Of a stretch of 64,000 nt of DNA, positions 51,953 through 62,645 are shown piece after piece; the first letter of the stretch is position 1; each line of letters starts with the position of its first letter. Under the pieces are notes generated by a model. It saw only the letters and a program-made list of their open reading frames with translations, did no database searches and was not told where the DNA came from. Source of the stretch: Streptomyces sp. TRM49041 (GTDB lineage: Bacteria; Actinomycetota; Actinomycetes; Streptomycetales; Streptomycetaceae); the NCBI RefSeq assembly GCF_008271805.1, contig NZ_VSRY01000145.1, positions 59,181 through 123,180 on the forward strand, in the 5' to 3' direction. The position numbers and the translations under genes were made by a program.

Positions 51953-53443
51953 TCAGCGGGCGGGGACGGCGGTGCGGCGGAACATGACGGCCGCTGCGGC
52001 GGTGAGGGCGGCCAGCCAGCCGAGAGAGAGGAGCAGTGCGCCGGTTTCGTCGAGGGTGGGGGTGACGGCGGCGTCGATGAGGACGCGGCCGGGGCCGTAG
52101 CCGGGCAGTGCGTGAGCCCAGGCCGGCGGCTGGGGGTGCAGCATCGGGCTCTGTTCGACGCCGATGTCGAGGAAGGGCACCAGGAAGGCGATGAGTACAC
52201 CGCCGACGCGGCCGAACAGCGGGCCGATCAGGACGCCGACGAGGGCATAAGTGAGGGCGATGAGCACGCTGGCGGTGATGTAGAGGCCCCACTGGCGGGC
52301 GTCGAAGACGGTCGCGGTTACGGCGAGGGAGGCGGCGGTCGCGAGCAGCGCCAGCAGGGTGACGACGGCCAGCCGGGAAGCCAGCAGGCTGCCGAGCCGG
52401 AAGCCGGCCAGGGCCAGGCGCTGGTCGCCGGAGCTGGCGTCCAGGACGGTGAACAGTCCGGCGAGGGTGGCCAGGGAGGCGATGGCGACCGGGGCCATCG
52501 TGCCGCCGTGGACGTCGGGGAGCCAGACCTGCTGAGCGAGGGCGTGGCCCTGCTCGCGCACGGTCAGCGAGGTGGACTCGTCGGGGGTGGTGGCCACGGC
52601 GAGGAGGACGAAGACGACCGGTACGGCCACGAGCAGCGCCCAGAGCACGTGGTTGCGCCCGGTTTCCCGCAGGCCCATGCGCACCCCTGCCGCGATCTGG
52701 CCGGCGGCCGAGCCGGGCCGGGCACGGTGGCGGGTCCGGGCGGTGCGGCTGGTGGCGGTGATGACCGTCCAGCCGATGGCGGTCGCGACGGCTGCCCAGG
52801 TCAGGGCCCAGCCGAGGTCGCCGATTTGCCCGGCGTGGTGGGAGGGCAGGTCGATCATCCACAGGGTCACGAAGTGGGTCGGCAGGATGCGGGTGACGGG
52901 CCGGTCCGCCGCGCCGATCGCGGGACCGAAGAACACGTCCAGGATCCAGACGAACAGCACGAGCACGGTGCCGTTGACCGGGTTGGCGACGAGAACGCCG
53001 ATGAGCGCGCCGATGGCCAGGTAGATCAGAGCGAACATCAGAGTCCCGGCCACCACCCGGCCCGGGTCGCTGATACCCGTACGCAGCCACAGGGCGACCA
53101 GGGCGGAGGCGGCGGCCAGCAGCGCGAGCACCAGCCCGGTGGCCAGTCGGGCGGCGACCAGCCGTGAGGGGGCAAGACCGGCCAGGACCATGCGGCGGTC
53201 GGCGGTGTGGGCGGCGCGCATCTGGAAGTACATGGCGATGGCGGCGATGAAGGCGGCGGCCCAGCCGGCGGTGGCGGTCTGCACCGCGGGACCTCCGGGG
53301 CCGCCGAGCAGTTCGGCGGTGTCCGCCATCGGCCCCGCGGCCACCACCACGAACACCACTGGCACCAGAACCAGCACGAGCAGGTTGACCGGGGTGCGGG
53401 CGGCCTCCGTCAGGAACCGGCGGACGAGCAATGCTGTGGTCAT
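51953..53443 (-). CDS. ABC transporter permease
   Basis: A 496-residue integral membrane protein with about twelve hydrophobic segments in two repeats of six and no ATPase motif, beginning MTTALLVRRFLTEAARTPVN as ABC-2-type exporters do. The ATG at 53443 overlaps the ATPase gene by four bases, so subunits are made together. It ends a leftward group that begins with the psp operon. Substrate not predictable; antibiotic or lipid export is common in this class. Confidence 0.85.
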   Translation of the reverse strand: MTTALLVRRFLTEAARTPVNLLVLVLVPVVFVVVAAGPMADTAELLGGPGGPAVQTATAGWAAAFIAAIAMYFQMRAAHTADRRMVLAGLAPSRLVAARLATGLVLALLAAASALVALWLRTGISDPGRVVAGTLMFALIYLAIGALIGVLVANPVNGTVLVLFVWILDVFFGPAIGAADRPVTRILPTHFVTLWMIDLPSHHAGQIGDLGWALTWAAVATAIGWTVITATSRTARTRHRARPGSAAGQIAAGVRMGLRETGRNHVLWALLVAVPVVFVLLAVATTPDESTSLTVREQGHALAQQVWLPDVHGGTMAPVAIASLATLAGLFTVLDASSGDQRLALAGFRLGSLLASRLAVVTLLALLATAASLAVTATVFDARQWGLYITASVLIALTYALVGVLIGPLFGRVGGVLIAFLVPFLDIGVEQSPMLHPQPPAWAHALPGYGPGRVLIDAAVTPTLDETGALLLSLGWLAALTAAAAVMFRRTAVPAR

Positions 53444-54126
53444 CGGGCCACCGCCTGCCCGTCCCGCAGCTCGACGATCCGGTCGAAACGCTCCTGGTCG
53501 GTCACGAAGTGACTGATGATCAGCACGGAACGTCCCGCCTGGCGGTGCGCTGCCACCAGATCCCAGAACTTGAGGTAGGTGTCGAAGTCGAAGCCGGCGT
53601 ACGGCTCGTCCAGCAGCAGAACCTCGGGATCGGCTAGCAGCGCCAGTCCCAGGTTGAGCTTGGCCAGGGTCCCGCCGGACAGCCGATCGCTGCGGGTGGC
53701 GGCGTACCGTTCGAAGCCGAGCGCCTTGAAGATCTGGCGGCGCGAGCGCCGCTCCGCCTCCGGGGACAGGCCGTAGGCGTGGCCGAACAGCTCGAAGTGC
53801 TCATCGCAGGTGAGGCGTTCGTAGACGACCGGTTCCTGCGGGCAGTAGCCCAATCGGCCGCTGCGCCGCACGGTCCCGGCGTCGGCGGCCAAGGCCCCGA
53901 CGAGGATCTTCATCAGGGTGCTCTTGCCCGAGCCGTTCTCCCCGACCAGCCCCACCACCTCACCCGGGGCCAGCGTCAGGTCCACGCCGCGCAGCACGGG
54001 CATCCGACGGCGGGCCGGCCACAGGCCGCGGCGGTACGCCTTCTCGATCCCGGCCGCCGTCAGCACCGCACCGTCGGTGTGCGGCCCGTCCTCGGGTCGG
54101 GCGTCGGCTTCTGTCACTTGGCTCAC
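53440..54126 (-). CDS. ABC transporter ATP-binding protein
   Basis: A 228-residue ATPase with Walker A GLVGENGSGKSTLMKILVG near residue 60, Q-loop YCPQEPVVY, signature LSGGTLAKLNLGLALLADPE (one change from LSGGQ), and Walker B VLLLDEPYAGFDFDTYL. It powers the permease encoded by the overlapping next gene. It starts 34 bases after the PspAB-like gene and may belong to the same transcript, suggesting envelope-stress-linked export. Confidence 0.9.
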   Translation of the reverse strand: MSQVTEADARPEDGPHTDGAVLTAAGIEKAYRRGLWPARRRMPVLRGVDLTLAPGEVVGLVGENGSGKSTLMKILVGALAADAGTVRRSGRLGYCPQEPVVYERLTCDEHFELFGHAYGLSPEAERRSRRQIFKALGFERYAATRSDRLSGGTLAKLNLGLALLADPEVLLLDEPYAGFDFDTYLKFWDLVAAHRQAGRSVLIISHFVTDQERFDRIVELRDGQAVAR

Positions 54127-54159
54127 TTCCCCGGATCGGATGGGCCGGCCGGCCCCTGG

Positions 54160-54759
54160 TCAAAGGCCGGGGGCGCCCCACAGCGGGAACCAGCGGGTCA
54201 AGTCTTGCTCGATCCGCGGGTCGTCCTTGAGCACGGCTTTGGCCTGGAGTTCCAGTGGGTTGTCGCGTTTGTTGCCGGGGCGCGGGGCGCGGGGCGCGGG
54301 GCGCGGGGCGAATGGGTAGAAGGTGCCGCGCTTGTAGAGGTAGACGAGAGCGAGGGGGCGCAGCCTGGCGTCGTGGAAGGCGACCAGGGAGCAGAGGAGG
54401 TGGGGTCCGAAGCCGCTGTCCTGCAGGGCGGTGTTCACCGCGTGGAGGTCGCTCACGAGGGCGGGCAGTTCGTTCGGGGCGCGGCCGGAGAGCAGCCATG
54501 CATATCCGTAGGTGTCGCGGATGAACTCCACCGGCCCGCCGCCGCGTTCGGAGTCCGCGTCGAGGAGGGCGCGAACCTCTTGCTGCACCTGGGCGAAGGC
54601 CCCGCCCTCGATGGCGGCGAAGCATACTGAGCCTGCTCCGGTCGGTGTGAAGCCGATGGCGGCCTGGAGGGTGATCGCGGCCGAGGGCAGGGCGAAGAGC
54701 TGGTCCAGGTCGGGCTTGGCCGGCTTGCTCCGGCCGAACAGGACGTCCAGGAATCCCAT
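54160..54759 (-). CDS. pspAB: PspA-associated protein PspAB
   Basis: A 199-residue cytoplasmic protein beginning MGFLDVLFGRSKPAKPDLDQ, with an SCR-like AITLQAAIGFTPTGAGSVCF and NTALQDSGFGPHLLCSLVAF blocks typical of the actinobacterial PspAB family. It is the last gene of the pspA-pspAA-htpX-pspAB set. Function unknown; it is presumed to tune PspA activity in membrane stress. The ATG at 54759 has AAGGAGCTGGTGCCC upstream. A run of GCGGGGCGC repeats encodes an RPAPRAPRP linker near residue 153. Confidence 0.85.
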   Translation of the reverse strand: MGFLDVLFGRSKPAKPDLDQLFALPSAAITLQAAIGFTPTGAGSVCFAAIEGGAFAQVQQEVRALLDADSERGGGPVEFIRDTYGYAWLLSGRAPNELPALVSDLHAVNTALQDSGFGPHLLCSLVAFHDARLRPLALVYLYKRGTFYPFAPRPAPRAPRPGNKRDNPLELQAKAVLKDDPRIEQDLTRWFPLWGAPGL

Positions 54760-54779
54760 GGGCACCAGCTCCTTACTCC

Positions 54780-55706
54780 TCAGGCCCCGGCGTGCGGTTC
54801 GCCGCCGGCCTCGCCCAGCTGCGCGGAAATCTCCGCGAGCGCCTCGATACGGCGTTCCAGGGAGGGGTGGGTGGAGAACATGTTCGCCACCGCCGTGCCG
54901 GGACCGAGGGCCGGAGTGAAGAAGAACGCGTTGAACGCCTGGGCGGTGCGCAGATCCCGCGTGGGGATGCGGGCGATGTCGCCGCTTACCTTGGTCAGTG
55001 CGGAGGCCAGGACGGAGGGCTTTCCGGTGAGCATGGCCGCGGCGCGGTCGGCGGCCAGTTCGCGATAGCGGGACAGGGCCCGGATGAGCAGGAAGCTGAC
55101 GGCGTAGACGAGGGCGGAGACCGCCATCACTGCCATGAAGACGACGGCGGTGTTCTGGTCGCGCTGGTCGCGTCCGCCGAAGAGCTGGGAGTAGAAGGCG
55201 AATCGGACGACGAGTCCGGCGATCACGCCCAGGAACGAGGCGATGGTGATCACGGCCACGTCGCGGTGCGCGACGTGGGACAGCTCGTGGGCAAGGACAC
55301 CTTCGAGTTCCTCGGTCTCCAGTCTTCGTACCAGTCCAGTGGTGACGCAGACGACGGCGTGGTTGGCGTTGCGGCCGGTCGCGAACGCGTTGGGCAGGTC
55401 CATCTCGGAGATGGCCACCCTGGGCTTGGGCATGTCCGCGGTCGCGCACAGCCGGTCGATGGCCCCGTGCAGCTGCGGCTGCTCCTCGGCGGTGACCAGG
55501 CGCCCGTGCATGGCGTACAGGGCGATCCGGTCGGAATACCAGTACTGCGCGCCCAGCAGGGCGGCGGCGATGACGACCACGAGGACGACGGACTTGAGCA
55601 GCGCGATCAGCGCGGCGATGAACACCACGTACAGCAGGCCAAGGAGGAACATCGTGACCACCATGCGGGCGGTCAGCTGCCGGTCGGGCTCGAAGCGGCT
55701 GCGCAT
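54780..55706 (-). CDS. htpX: Zinc metalloprotease HtpX
   Basis: A 308-residue membrane M48 peptidase. Two helices at residues 15-55 precede the catalytic motif VLAHELSHVAHRDVA (HExxH near residue 141), two further helices follow, and SRYRELAADRAAAMLTGKP carries the third zinc ligand. It should degrade misfolded membrane proteins. Start is ATG 55706 (a GTG lies one codon upstream). It lies in the psp operon, which supports a role in envelope stress. Confidence 0.92.
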   Translation of the reverse strand: MRSRFEPDRQLTARMVVTMFLLGLLYVVFIAALIALLKSVVLVVVIAAALLGAQYWYSDRIALYAMHGRLVTAEEQPQLHGAIDRLCATADMPKPRVAISEMDLPNAFATGRNANHAVVCVTTGLVRRLETEELEGVLAHELSHVAHRDVAVITIASFLGVIAGLVVRFAFYSQLFGGRDQRDQNTAVVFMAVMAVSALVYAVSFLLIRALSRYRELAADRAAAMLTGKPSVLASALTKVSGDIARIPTRDLRTAQAFNAFFFTPALGPGTAVANMFSTHPSLERRIEALAEISAQLGEAGGEPHAGA

Positions 55707-55713
55707 CACACAC

Positions 55714-55992
55714 TCACCCGGGAATCAGGCCCTCGTCGGAGAGCAGCTCGCGCACCTGCGTGAGGCTGGTGTCCTCGTCGGGAAGTACCAGGTCCGACGG
55801 AGTGATCCGCTCGTCCGGCAGCCGTGTGCCTAGGCTGCGCACCGCGTCCAGCAGGGCCGACAGGGCGGCGGCGAACGCCGCCTCGTCGCCCGCGTCGGCG
55901 GCCGCTTGCAGGGCGGAGTCCAATGTGTTGAGCCGGCCGAGGTGTTCTTCAGTGATCTCGTACTGGCCCTCGCCGAGAATCCGCATGATCAT
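55714..55992 (-). CDS. pspAA: PspA-associated protein PspAA
   Basis: A 92-residue acidic helical protein, MIMRILGEGQYEITEEHLGR then LNTLDSALQAAADAGDEAAF, typical of PspAA. It lies between pspA and htpX with a four-base overlap with pspA. Members modulate or bind PspA. Start is ATG 55992 or the in-frame ATG at 55986. Confidence 0.88.
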   Translation of the reverse strand: MIMRILGEGQYEITEEHLGRLNTLDSALQAAADAGDEAAFAAALSALLDAVRSLGTRLPDERITPSDLVLPDEDTSLTQVRELLSDEGLIPG

Positions 55993-56765
55993 GACGTCGC
56001 CTCCTGGTCCGGCGGTGCCTGCCTGGTCCCGCCGCCTTCGACGGCCGGCGCAGCCGCGGACGCCGGGAGCTGCGCCTTCATCTGGGCCAGCTCGAGTTCC
56101 ACGTCGCTGCCGGCGGTGACGCGTTCGAGTTCGGCTTGGATGTCGTCACGTCCGGCAGGCAGGGTGGCGTCGTCCAGCGCGCCGGAGGCGATCAGCTCGT
56201 CCAGCGCACCGGCGCGTGCCTGGAGTTGCTCTGTCTTGTCCTGGGCGCGCTGCATGGCGAGGCCCACGTCGCCCATCTCCTCGCCGATGCCGGTCACTGC
56301 CTCGGTGATACGGGTCTGGGCCTCGGTCGCGGTGTAGCCGGCCTTGATGGTCTCCTTGCGGGTGCGGAACGCGTCCACCTTCGCCTCCAGGCGCTGCGTG
56401 GCAAGGGTGAGCTTGTCCTCCTGCTCCTTCAGCGACGCGTGCTGGCCCTCAAGATCGGTGATCTGCGAGGCCACTGCCGTACGGCGGGCCAGCGCCTCGC
56501 GGGCCAAGTCCTCGCGCCCCACCGCGAGCGCCTGTTCCGCCTGGCCCTGCAGCTTGCCCGCGGACTGCTGCAACTGACTCATCTGCAGCTCGACCCGCTT
56601 GCGGCTGGTCGCCACATCGGCCACCCCGCGCCGCACCCTCTGCAGCATCTCCCGCTGCTGTTCGTAGGAGTAGTCCAGGACCTCGCGCGGATCCTCGGCC
56701 TTGTCCAGCGCCTTGTTCGCCTTGACCCGGAACAGTGTGGCGATGCGTTGGGTGATGCTGGTCAT
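55989..56765 (-). CDS. pspA: PspA/IM30 family envelope-stress protein
   Basis: A 258-residue protein that is almost entirely coiled coil, from RIATLFRVKANKALDKAEDP through SYEQQREMLQRVRRGVADVA to VEGGGTRQAPPDQ. This matches PspA, which polymerises on the inner membrane to keep the permeability barrier. The ATG at 56765 has AGGAAGGCGGTCGCC upstream. It heads the psp operon; the upstream 169 bases hold its promoter, which is near-GC-only and shows no clear operator. Confidence 0.9.
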   Translation of the reverse strand: MTSITQRIATLFRVKANKALDKAEDPREVLDYSYEQQREMLQRVRRGVADVATSRKRVELQMSQLQQSAGKLQGQAEQALAVGREDLAREALARRTAVASQITDLEGQHASLKEQEDKLTLATQRLEAKVDAFRTRKETIKAGYTATEAQTRITEAVTGIGEEMGDVGLAMQRAQDKTEQLQARAGALDELIASGALDDATLPAGRDDIQAELERVTAGSDVELELAQMKAQLPASAAAPAVEGGGTRQAPPDQEATS

Positions 56766-56934
56766 GGCGACCGCCTTCCTCTCAGTCTCTGCCTGCAGGA
56801 GGGATCGGCCGAGACATACCGCGCGGCCGTCTCACCGGCCCGCCGCAGGTCACCGCCGGAATCGCTTCTCTTCCATTGTCCGGGCGCTTTCCCCTCCCGG
56901 CAGTCTGATCGTGTTCTGTGCGGGTTGTGGCTGG

Positions 56935-57252
56935 TCATGGCCCGCTCCCGGCTGGGGTTGCCGCCTGCGGGCTGGGAATGTCGCGCAAGGTGTCACCGAC
57001 GGCGTGGGCCAGGGCGGCGGCGATGGTGCATGCGCCCCACAGTCCCCAGGCCACGGCGGGCGCGTCGGCGACGAGCAGGGCGGGAAGGGGAAGCATGCCG
57101 GCGGCCAGGAGGGCGGGGGCGGTGCGGTGGAGGGTGCGGGCCAGACGCGAGGCGTCTCGCCGGTGGCTCCGGGCGAGCAGCATCGCGCACGCCGCGACGG
57201 CCAGGACCTGGATGGTGATTAGGATCCAGACCAGGACAAGGGCTGCAGCCAT
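56935..57252 (-). CDS. Small three-helix membrane protein, 105 aa
   Basis: A short hydrophobic protein starting MAAALVLVWILITIQVLAVA with a charged cytoplasmic segment (RSHRRDASRLARTLHRTAP) and two more helices. ATG 57252 follows CAGGAGGCGATAGAC. It is third from the end of a run of small membrane genes that diverge from the copper ATPase gene. No family recognised. Confidence 0.72.
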   Translation of the reverse strand: MAAALVLVWILITIQVLAVAACAMLLARSHRRDASRLARTLHRTAPALLAAGMLPLPALLVADAPAVAWGLWGACTIAAALAHAVGDTLRDIPSPQAATPAGSGP

Positions 57253-57254
57253 GT

Positions 57255-57386
57255 CTATCGCCTCCTGCCGGGGCCGCGGGGTGGGCGGTGGCGGTCCATG
57301 CGGGCGAGCACGAGGAGCAGCAGCACGATCCCGGCGAGCACGCCGGCCACGATCGCTGCCTGGACCAGGACGGGTAGTCCAGTCAT
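57255..57386 (-). CDS. Single-helix membrane peptide, 43 aa
   Basis: This short gene encodes MTGLPVLVQAAIVAGVLAGI followed by VLLLLVLARMDRHRPPRGPG and RRR: one membrane helix with a basic tail. It has a strong site (GGGAGGAGCTG) before ATG 57386, overlaps the upstream methyltransferase stop by one base (TGATG), and stops two bases before the next gene's ATG. The tight coupling argues it is real. Function unknown. Confidence 0.7.
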   Translation of the reverse strand: MTGLPVLVQAAIVAGVLAGIVLLLLVLARMDRHRPPRGPGRRR

Positions 57387-58087
57387 CAGCTCCTCCCGGG
57401 GTCAGCGTGTCGGGAGGCCGCCTCGGGCGGCGGCCCCGGCTCGTGCCCGGCAGGGATGTCCCTGCCGGGCCGCCGCGGCCCGAAGGCCGGCGTGCGGGCG
57501 GCGTAGGCGGTCCACTGCTCACCGAAGCGGGCGGCGACCTCGCGTTCCTCGCTGCGGGCCAGGCGCGCGTACACGTACACCAGGACCGGGAACATGATCA
57601 GGGTGGGGATGGTGGGCCACTGCAGGAGGAATCCGATCATGATGAGCAGGAAGCCGTCGTACTGAGGGTGTCGCACCCAGGCGTAGAGGCCGGTGGTGGC
57701 GAGCCTGTCGTGCTGAGCAGCGTCGTGCAGGATTTTCCAGGCGGCGGCGATGAGCCAGAAGCCGACGCCGATGGCGGCGTAGCTGGCCAGGTGGAATGGG
57801 CTCAGGTGGGGGTCGCCGCTCCAGCCGGTCAGGTCGTTCCACAGGTGCCCGCCGGCGTGGGTGTCCTTGAGGAGCGGGACCTGGTTGCCGAGCCAGCTGC
57901 CCAGCAGGTAGACGGTGAGCGGGGTGCCGTACATCTCGGTGAACAACGCCACCAGGAAGGCGCTGTAGGCGCCCATGGCGCGCCAGTCCCGCTTGGTCTT
58001 CGGGTGGAAGAAGCTGACGGCGAAGACGACGAACAGTGCCGTGTTGAGCACGACCAGCGGCCACAGGCCGTATGCGGCGTCAGCCAT
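57386..58087 (-). CDS. ICMT/PEMT-type membrane methyltransferase
   Basis: A 233-residue protein with about five membrane helices and the C-terminal ICMT/PEMT motif GLYAWVRHPQYDGFLLIMIG (HPxY) followed by EEREVAARFGEQWTAYAART with the final E-x-x-L/F-x-x-x-[FW]xxY region. This resembles isoprenylcysteine or phospholipid methyltransferases. The ATG at 58087 has GAGGAGGACGTG upstream. In copper loci of actinobacteria such proteins recur with DUF2933 genes. Substrate unknown. Confidence 0.83.
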   Translation of the reverse strand: MADAAYGLWPLVVLNTALFVVFAVSFFHPKTKRDWRAMGAYSAFLVALFTEMYGTPLTVYLLGSWLGNQVPLLKDTHAGGHLWNDLTGWSGDPHLSPFHLASYAAIGVGFWLIAAAWKILHDAAQHDRLATTGLYAWVRHPQYDGFLLIMIGFLLQWPTIPTLIMFPVLVYVYARLARSEEREVAARFGEQWTAYAARTPAFGPRRPGRDIPAGHEPGPPPEAASRHADPGRS

Positions 58088-58322
58088 CACGTCCTCCTCG
58101 GGGCAGTGTCCGCTGTCCGCGGGCCAGGCCGCTCATGCGCCGCTGGTACGCGGCCGCGTCGATGCGCTCGTGCGTCCGCAGGCCCGCACACCAGCTCTCG
58201 GCGGCCTCCAGTGCGGCACGGCGGCCCCGCAGCCGCGCCAAAGGGGGGCATCGGCTCTCGCGGGGTGTGACCAGGCGGCCGATGTCGTAGGCCAGGGCCG
58301 CGAGGATCAGAGCGCCGATCAA
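58080..58322 (-). CDS. Small membrane-anchored SHOCT-like protein, TTG start
   Basis: An 80-residue protein with one N-terminal helix (LIGALILAALAYDIGRLV) and a SHOCT-like tail (LRTHERIDAAAYQRRMSGLA). The frame has no ATG or GTG upstream of the conserved part; the only usable start is TTG at 58322. It overlaps the methyltransferase start by eight bases. It probably forms a membrane complex with its neighbours. Confidence 0.58.
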   Translation of the reverse strand: MIGALILAALAYDIGRLVTPRESRCPPLARLRGRRAALEAAESWCAGLRTHERIDAAAYQRRMSGLARGQRTLPRGGRDG

Positions 58323-58373
58323 GATCGCGGTCAGTGCTTGCAGGCCGCCACGTCCCTGATCTCGCCGGTTGTC

Positions 58374-58610
58374 TCAGCGGAAGGGCTTGTGGTCGTGAGG
58401 GTCGCGGTCCTTGGGCGCGTCATCGTGACCATGTCCGTGCATGTCGTCGCCGCCGTGCATGCCGCGCATCATGAAGAACATCATCAGCGGGCAGACGGCA
58501 ACGATGGCGAGGATGGCGAGGGTGCCCACGGGCACGCCGAGCGCCAGCGCGCCGACCAGGGCGATCGCGATCGCGATCGCGTACAGGCCGTAGTTCCTGT
58601 TGTTCTTCAT
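58374..58610 (-). CDS. DUF2933 membrane protein with His-rich tail
   Basis: A 78-residue protein with two helices (YGLYAIAIAIALVGALALGV and LAILAIVAVCPLMMFFMMRG) and a His/Asp-rich tail MHGHGHDDAPKDRDPHDHK that could bind Cu or other metals. DUF2933 genes recur next to copper ATPases and CsoR. A (GCGATC)3 run encodes part of helix 1. ATG 58610 has AGGAGGACCGGCC upstream. Confidence 0.85.
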   Translation of the reverse strand: MKNNRNYGLYAIAIAIALVGALALGVPVGTLAILAIVAVCPLMMFFMMRGMHGGDDMHGHGHDDAPKDRDPHDHKPFR

Positions 58611-58637
58611 GGCCGGTCCTCCTCCGTGGGAGGGGCA

Positions 58638-58901
58638 TCAGGGTTTGGCGGGCCCGGAGGAGCGCAGGGCGGCCAGGCGCCGCTGGTAGTCCTCTTCGTC
58701 GATGTCGCCGCGGGCGAAGCGTTCGGCGAGCAGTTGCTCGGGCGAGGGCGAAGCGGAGACATGGGTGTGGTCGGGGGCGCGGTTCAATGCGCGGAAAAGC
58801 AGGACGGCGACGGTGATGATCAGGGCCCAGAAAAGGATCATGCTGGCCGACATGGCAAACCAGCCCCAGCCGCTCATATCGCGGTCGAACCAGAACATCA
58901 T
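58638..58901 (-). CDS. Single-helix SHOCT-domain membrane protein
   Basis: An 87-residue protein with one helix (FAMSASMILFWALIITVAVL) and a C-terminal SHOCT motif (LLAERFARGDIDEEDYQRRL). Two consecutive ATG codons (58901, 58898) are possible starts; GGGGAAG lies upstream. It is the first gene of the leftward run, so its promoter lies in the region shared with the copper ATPase. Confidence 0.85.
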   Translation of the reverse strand: MMFWFDRDMSGWGWFAMSASMILFWALIITVAVLLFRALNRAPDHTHVSASPSPEQLLAERFARGDIDEEDYQRRLAALRSSGPAKP

Positions 58902-59040
58902 CGCGATTCACTTCCCCGGATTCGGGGGCTGCGGGCACGGAGCCCCGCCGTCCGGTCGGTGTTCTCTCGTTACCACGATCGCCCCTGCCGGACCGGATGC
59001 ACAGGACCACCCGGTCCCCTGCGTCGGGACCGTTCAGCCC

Positions 59041-59057
59041 CTACCTGGTTGGGGTAG
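59041..59057. promoter_or_regulatory. Candidate CsoR operator in divergent copper promoter
   Basis: CTACCTGGTTGGGGTAG forms a CTACC/GGTAG inverted repeat (spacer seven) 47 bases before the copper ATPase start and 140 bases before the divergent SHOCT gene. The TACC-GGTA pattern fits CsoR operators. A CsoR gene follows the ATPase, so auto-control of both directions is plausible. Confidence 0.5.
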
Positions 59058-59103
59058 CGAGGGGCGAGGCTGGAGGGAGTGAACACGCAGGGAGGCCATT
59101 GCC

Positions 59104-61910
<2,807 letters not shown>

Positions 61911-61914
<4 letters not shown>

Positions 61915-62252
61915 CCAACATCCCCGACCACCTAAACGCTTCAGAACAGGCACCGGCACCGGGCGCAGCACGGCATGGATACGCCGACCACAAGGGCGAC
62001 CACCTCGCCCGCCTGCACAAGGTCGAGGGCCAGGTCCGCGGGATCACCCGCATGGTCGACGACGACAGGTACTGCATCGACATCCTCACCCAGATCAGCG
62101 CCGTCACCCGAGCCCTGCAGGAAGTCGCGCTCGGCCTGCTCGACGACCATGTGCGGCACTGCGTGACCGACGCCGCACGCTCGAATGCGGCCTCGGGCGA
62201 GGAGAAGTTCGACGAACTCACCGTCGCTCTGCGCCGCACGCTACGGCTGTAG
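61911..62252 (+). CDS. csoR: CsoR family copper-sensing repressor
   Basis: A 113-residue helical repressor. RLHKVEGQVRGITRMVDDDR precedes Cys55, and DDHVRHCVTDAAR contains His80 and Cys84. The spacing C-x24-H-x3-C equals that of Mycobacterium CsoR (36/61/65), so Cu(I) is the likely ligand. Without copper it binds TACC-GGTA-type operators and blocks ATPase expression. The start ATGA overlaps the ATPase stop, giving copper-regulated autoregulation. Confidence 0.92.
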
Positions 62253-62270
62253 CCCGAGAGGTCGCAGGCC

Positions 62271-62645
62271 ATGAGGCAGTGCTGCCCAGCCGTCCCGCTA
62301 CGGACACCGCCCCAACCTGACGTGTGGATGGACGGGGTGGCCGCGGGGAAGGTCACCGACTTCGCCGGGGAGGCGGACGCGGCCGACGTGGCGGAGCTGC
62401 GGGACTACCGGCCCGTCAAGTGCATCGCGCTGGTGGCCTGTCTGGAGCACAAGGCGCGGATGAGGGTCCGCGACGACCTGGCGACGATGTTCTGCGAGCG
62501 GGTGGCGACGAAGGTCAAGAAGGCGAAGCAGGAGCTGGAGGAGATCCGGCTGGCCGAGCGGGAGATCGTCGAGGCCCTGATCGGCAACTGCCGCACCGTG
62601 CTGAAGAACATCGACGATGGCGGCCTCCTCGAGGAGAACGCGTGA
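62271..62645 (+). pseudogene. Tn3-type transposase (DUF4158-like) fragment
   Basis: A 124-codon frame. From about residue 28 it reads VTDFAGEADAADVAELRDYR and later DDLATMFCERVATKVKKAKQ, resembling the internal region of Tn3-family transposases (GEA-D-AELR, DDL-TM-C-R). Both ends of a about 1000-residue Tn3 transposase, including the catalytic DDE part, are missing. It is a remnant at the edge of the copper module, consistent with transposon-borne acquisition. Confidence 0.62.

Noticed and set aside
54285..54310. GCGGGGCGC repeats as a replication or binding element
   Set aside because: They encode a Pro/Arg/Ala linker within pspAB and look like simple coding repeats.
57386..58087. Prenyl-protein methyltransferase in the eukaryotic sense
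   Set aside because: Bacteria lack CaaX processing; the fold is shared with lipid and small-molecule methyltransferases.
58551..58575. GCGATC repeats as regulatory sites
   Set aside because: They lie inside the DUF2933 gene and encode alternating Ile-Ala of a membrane helix.
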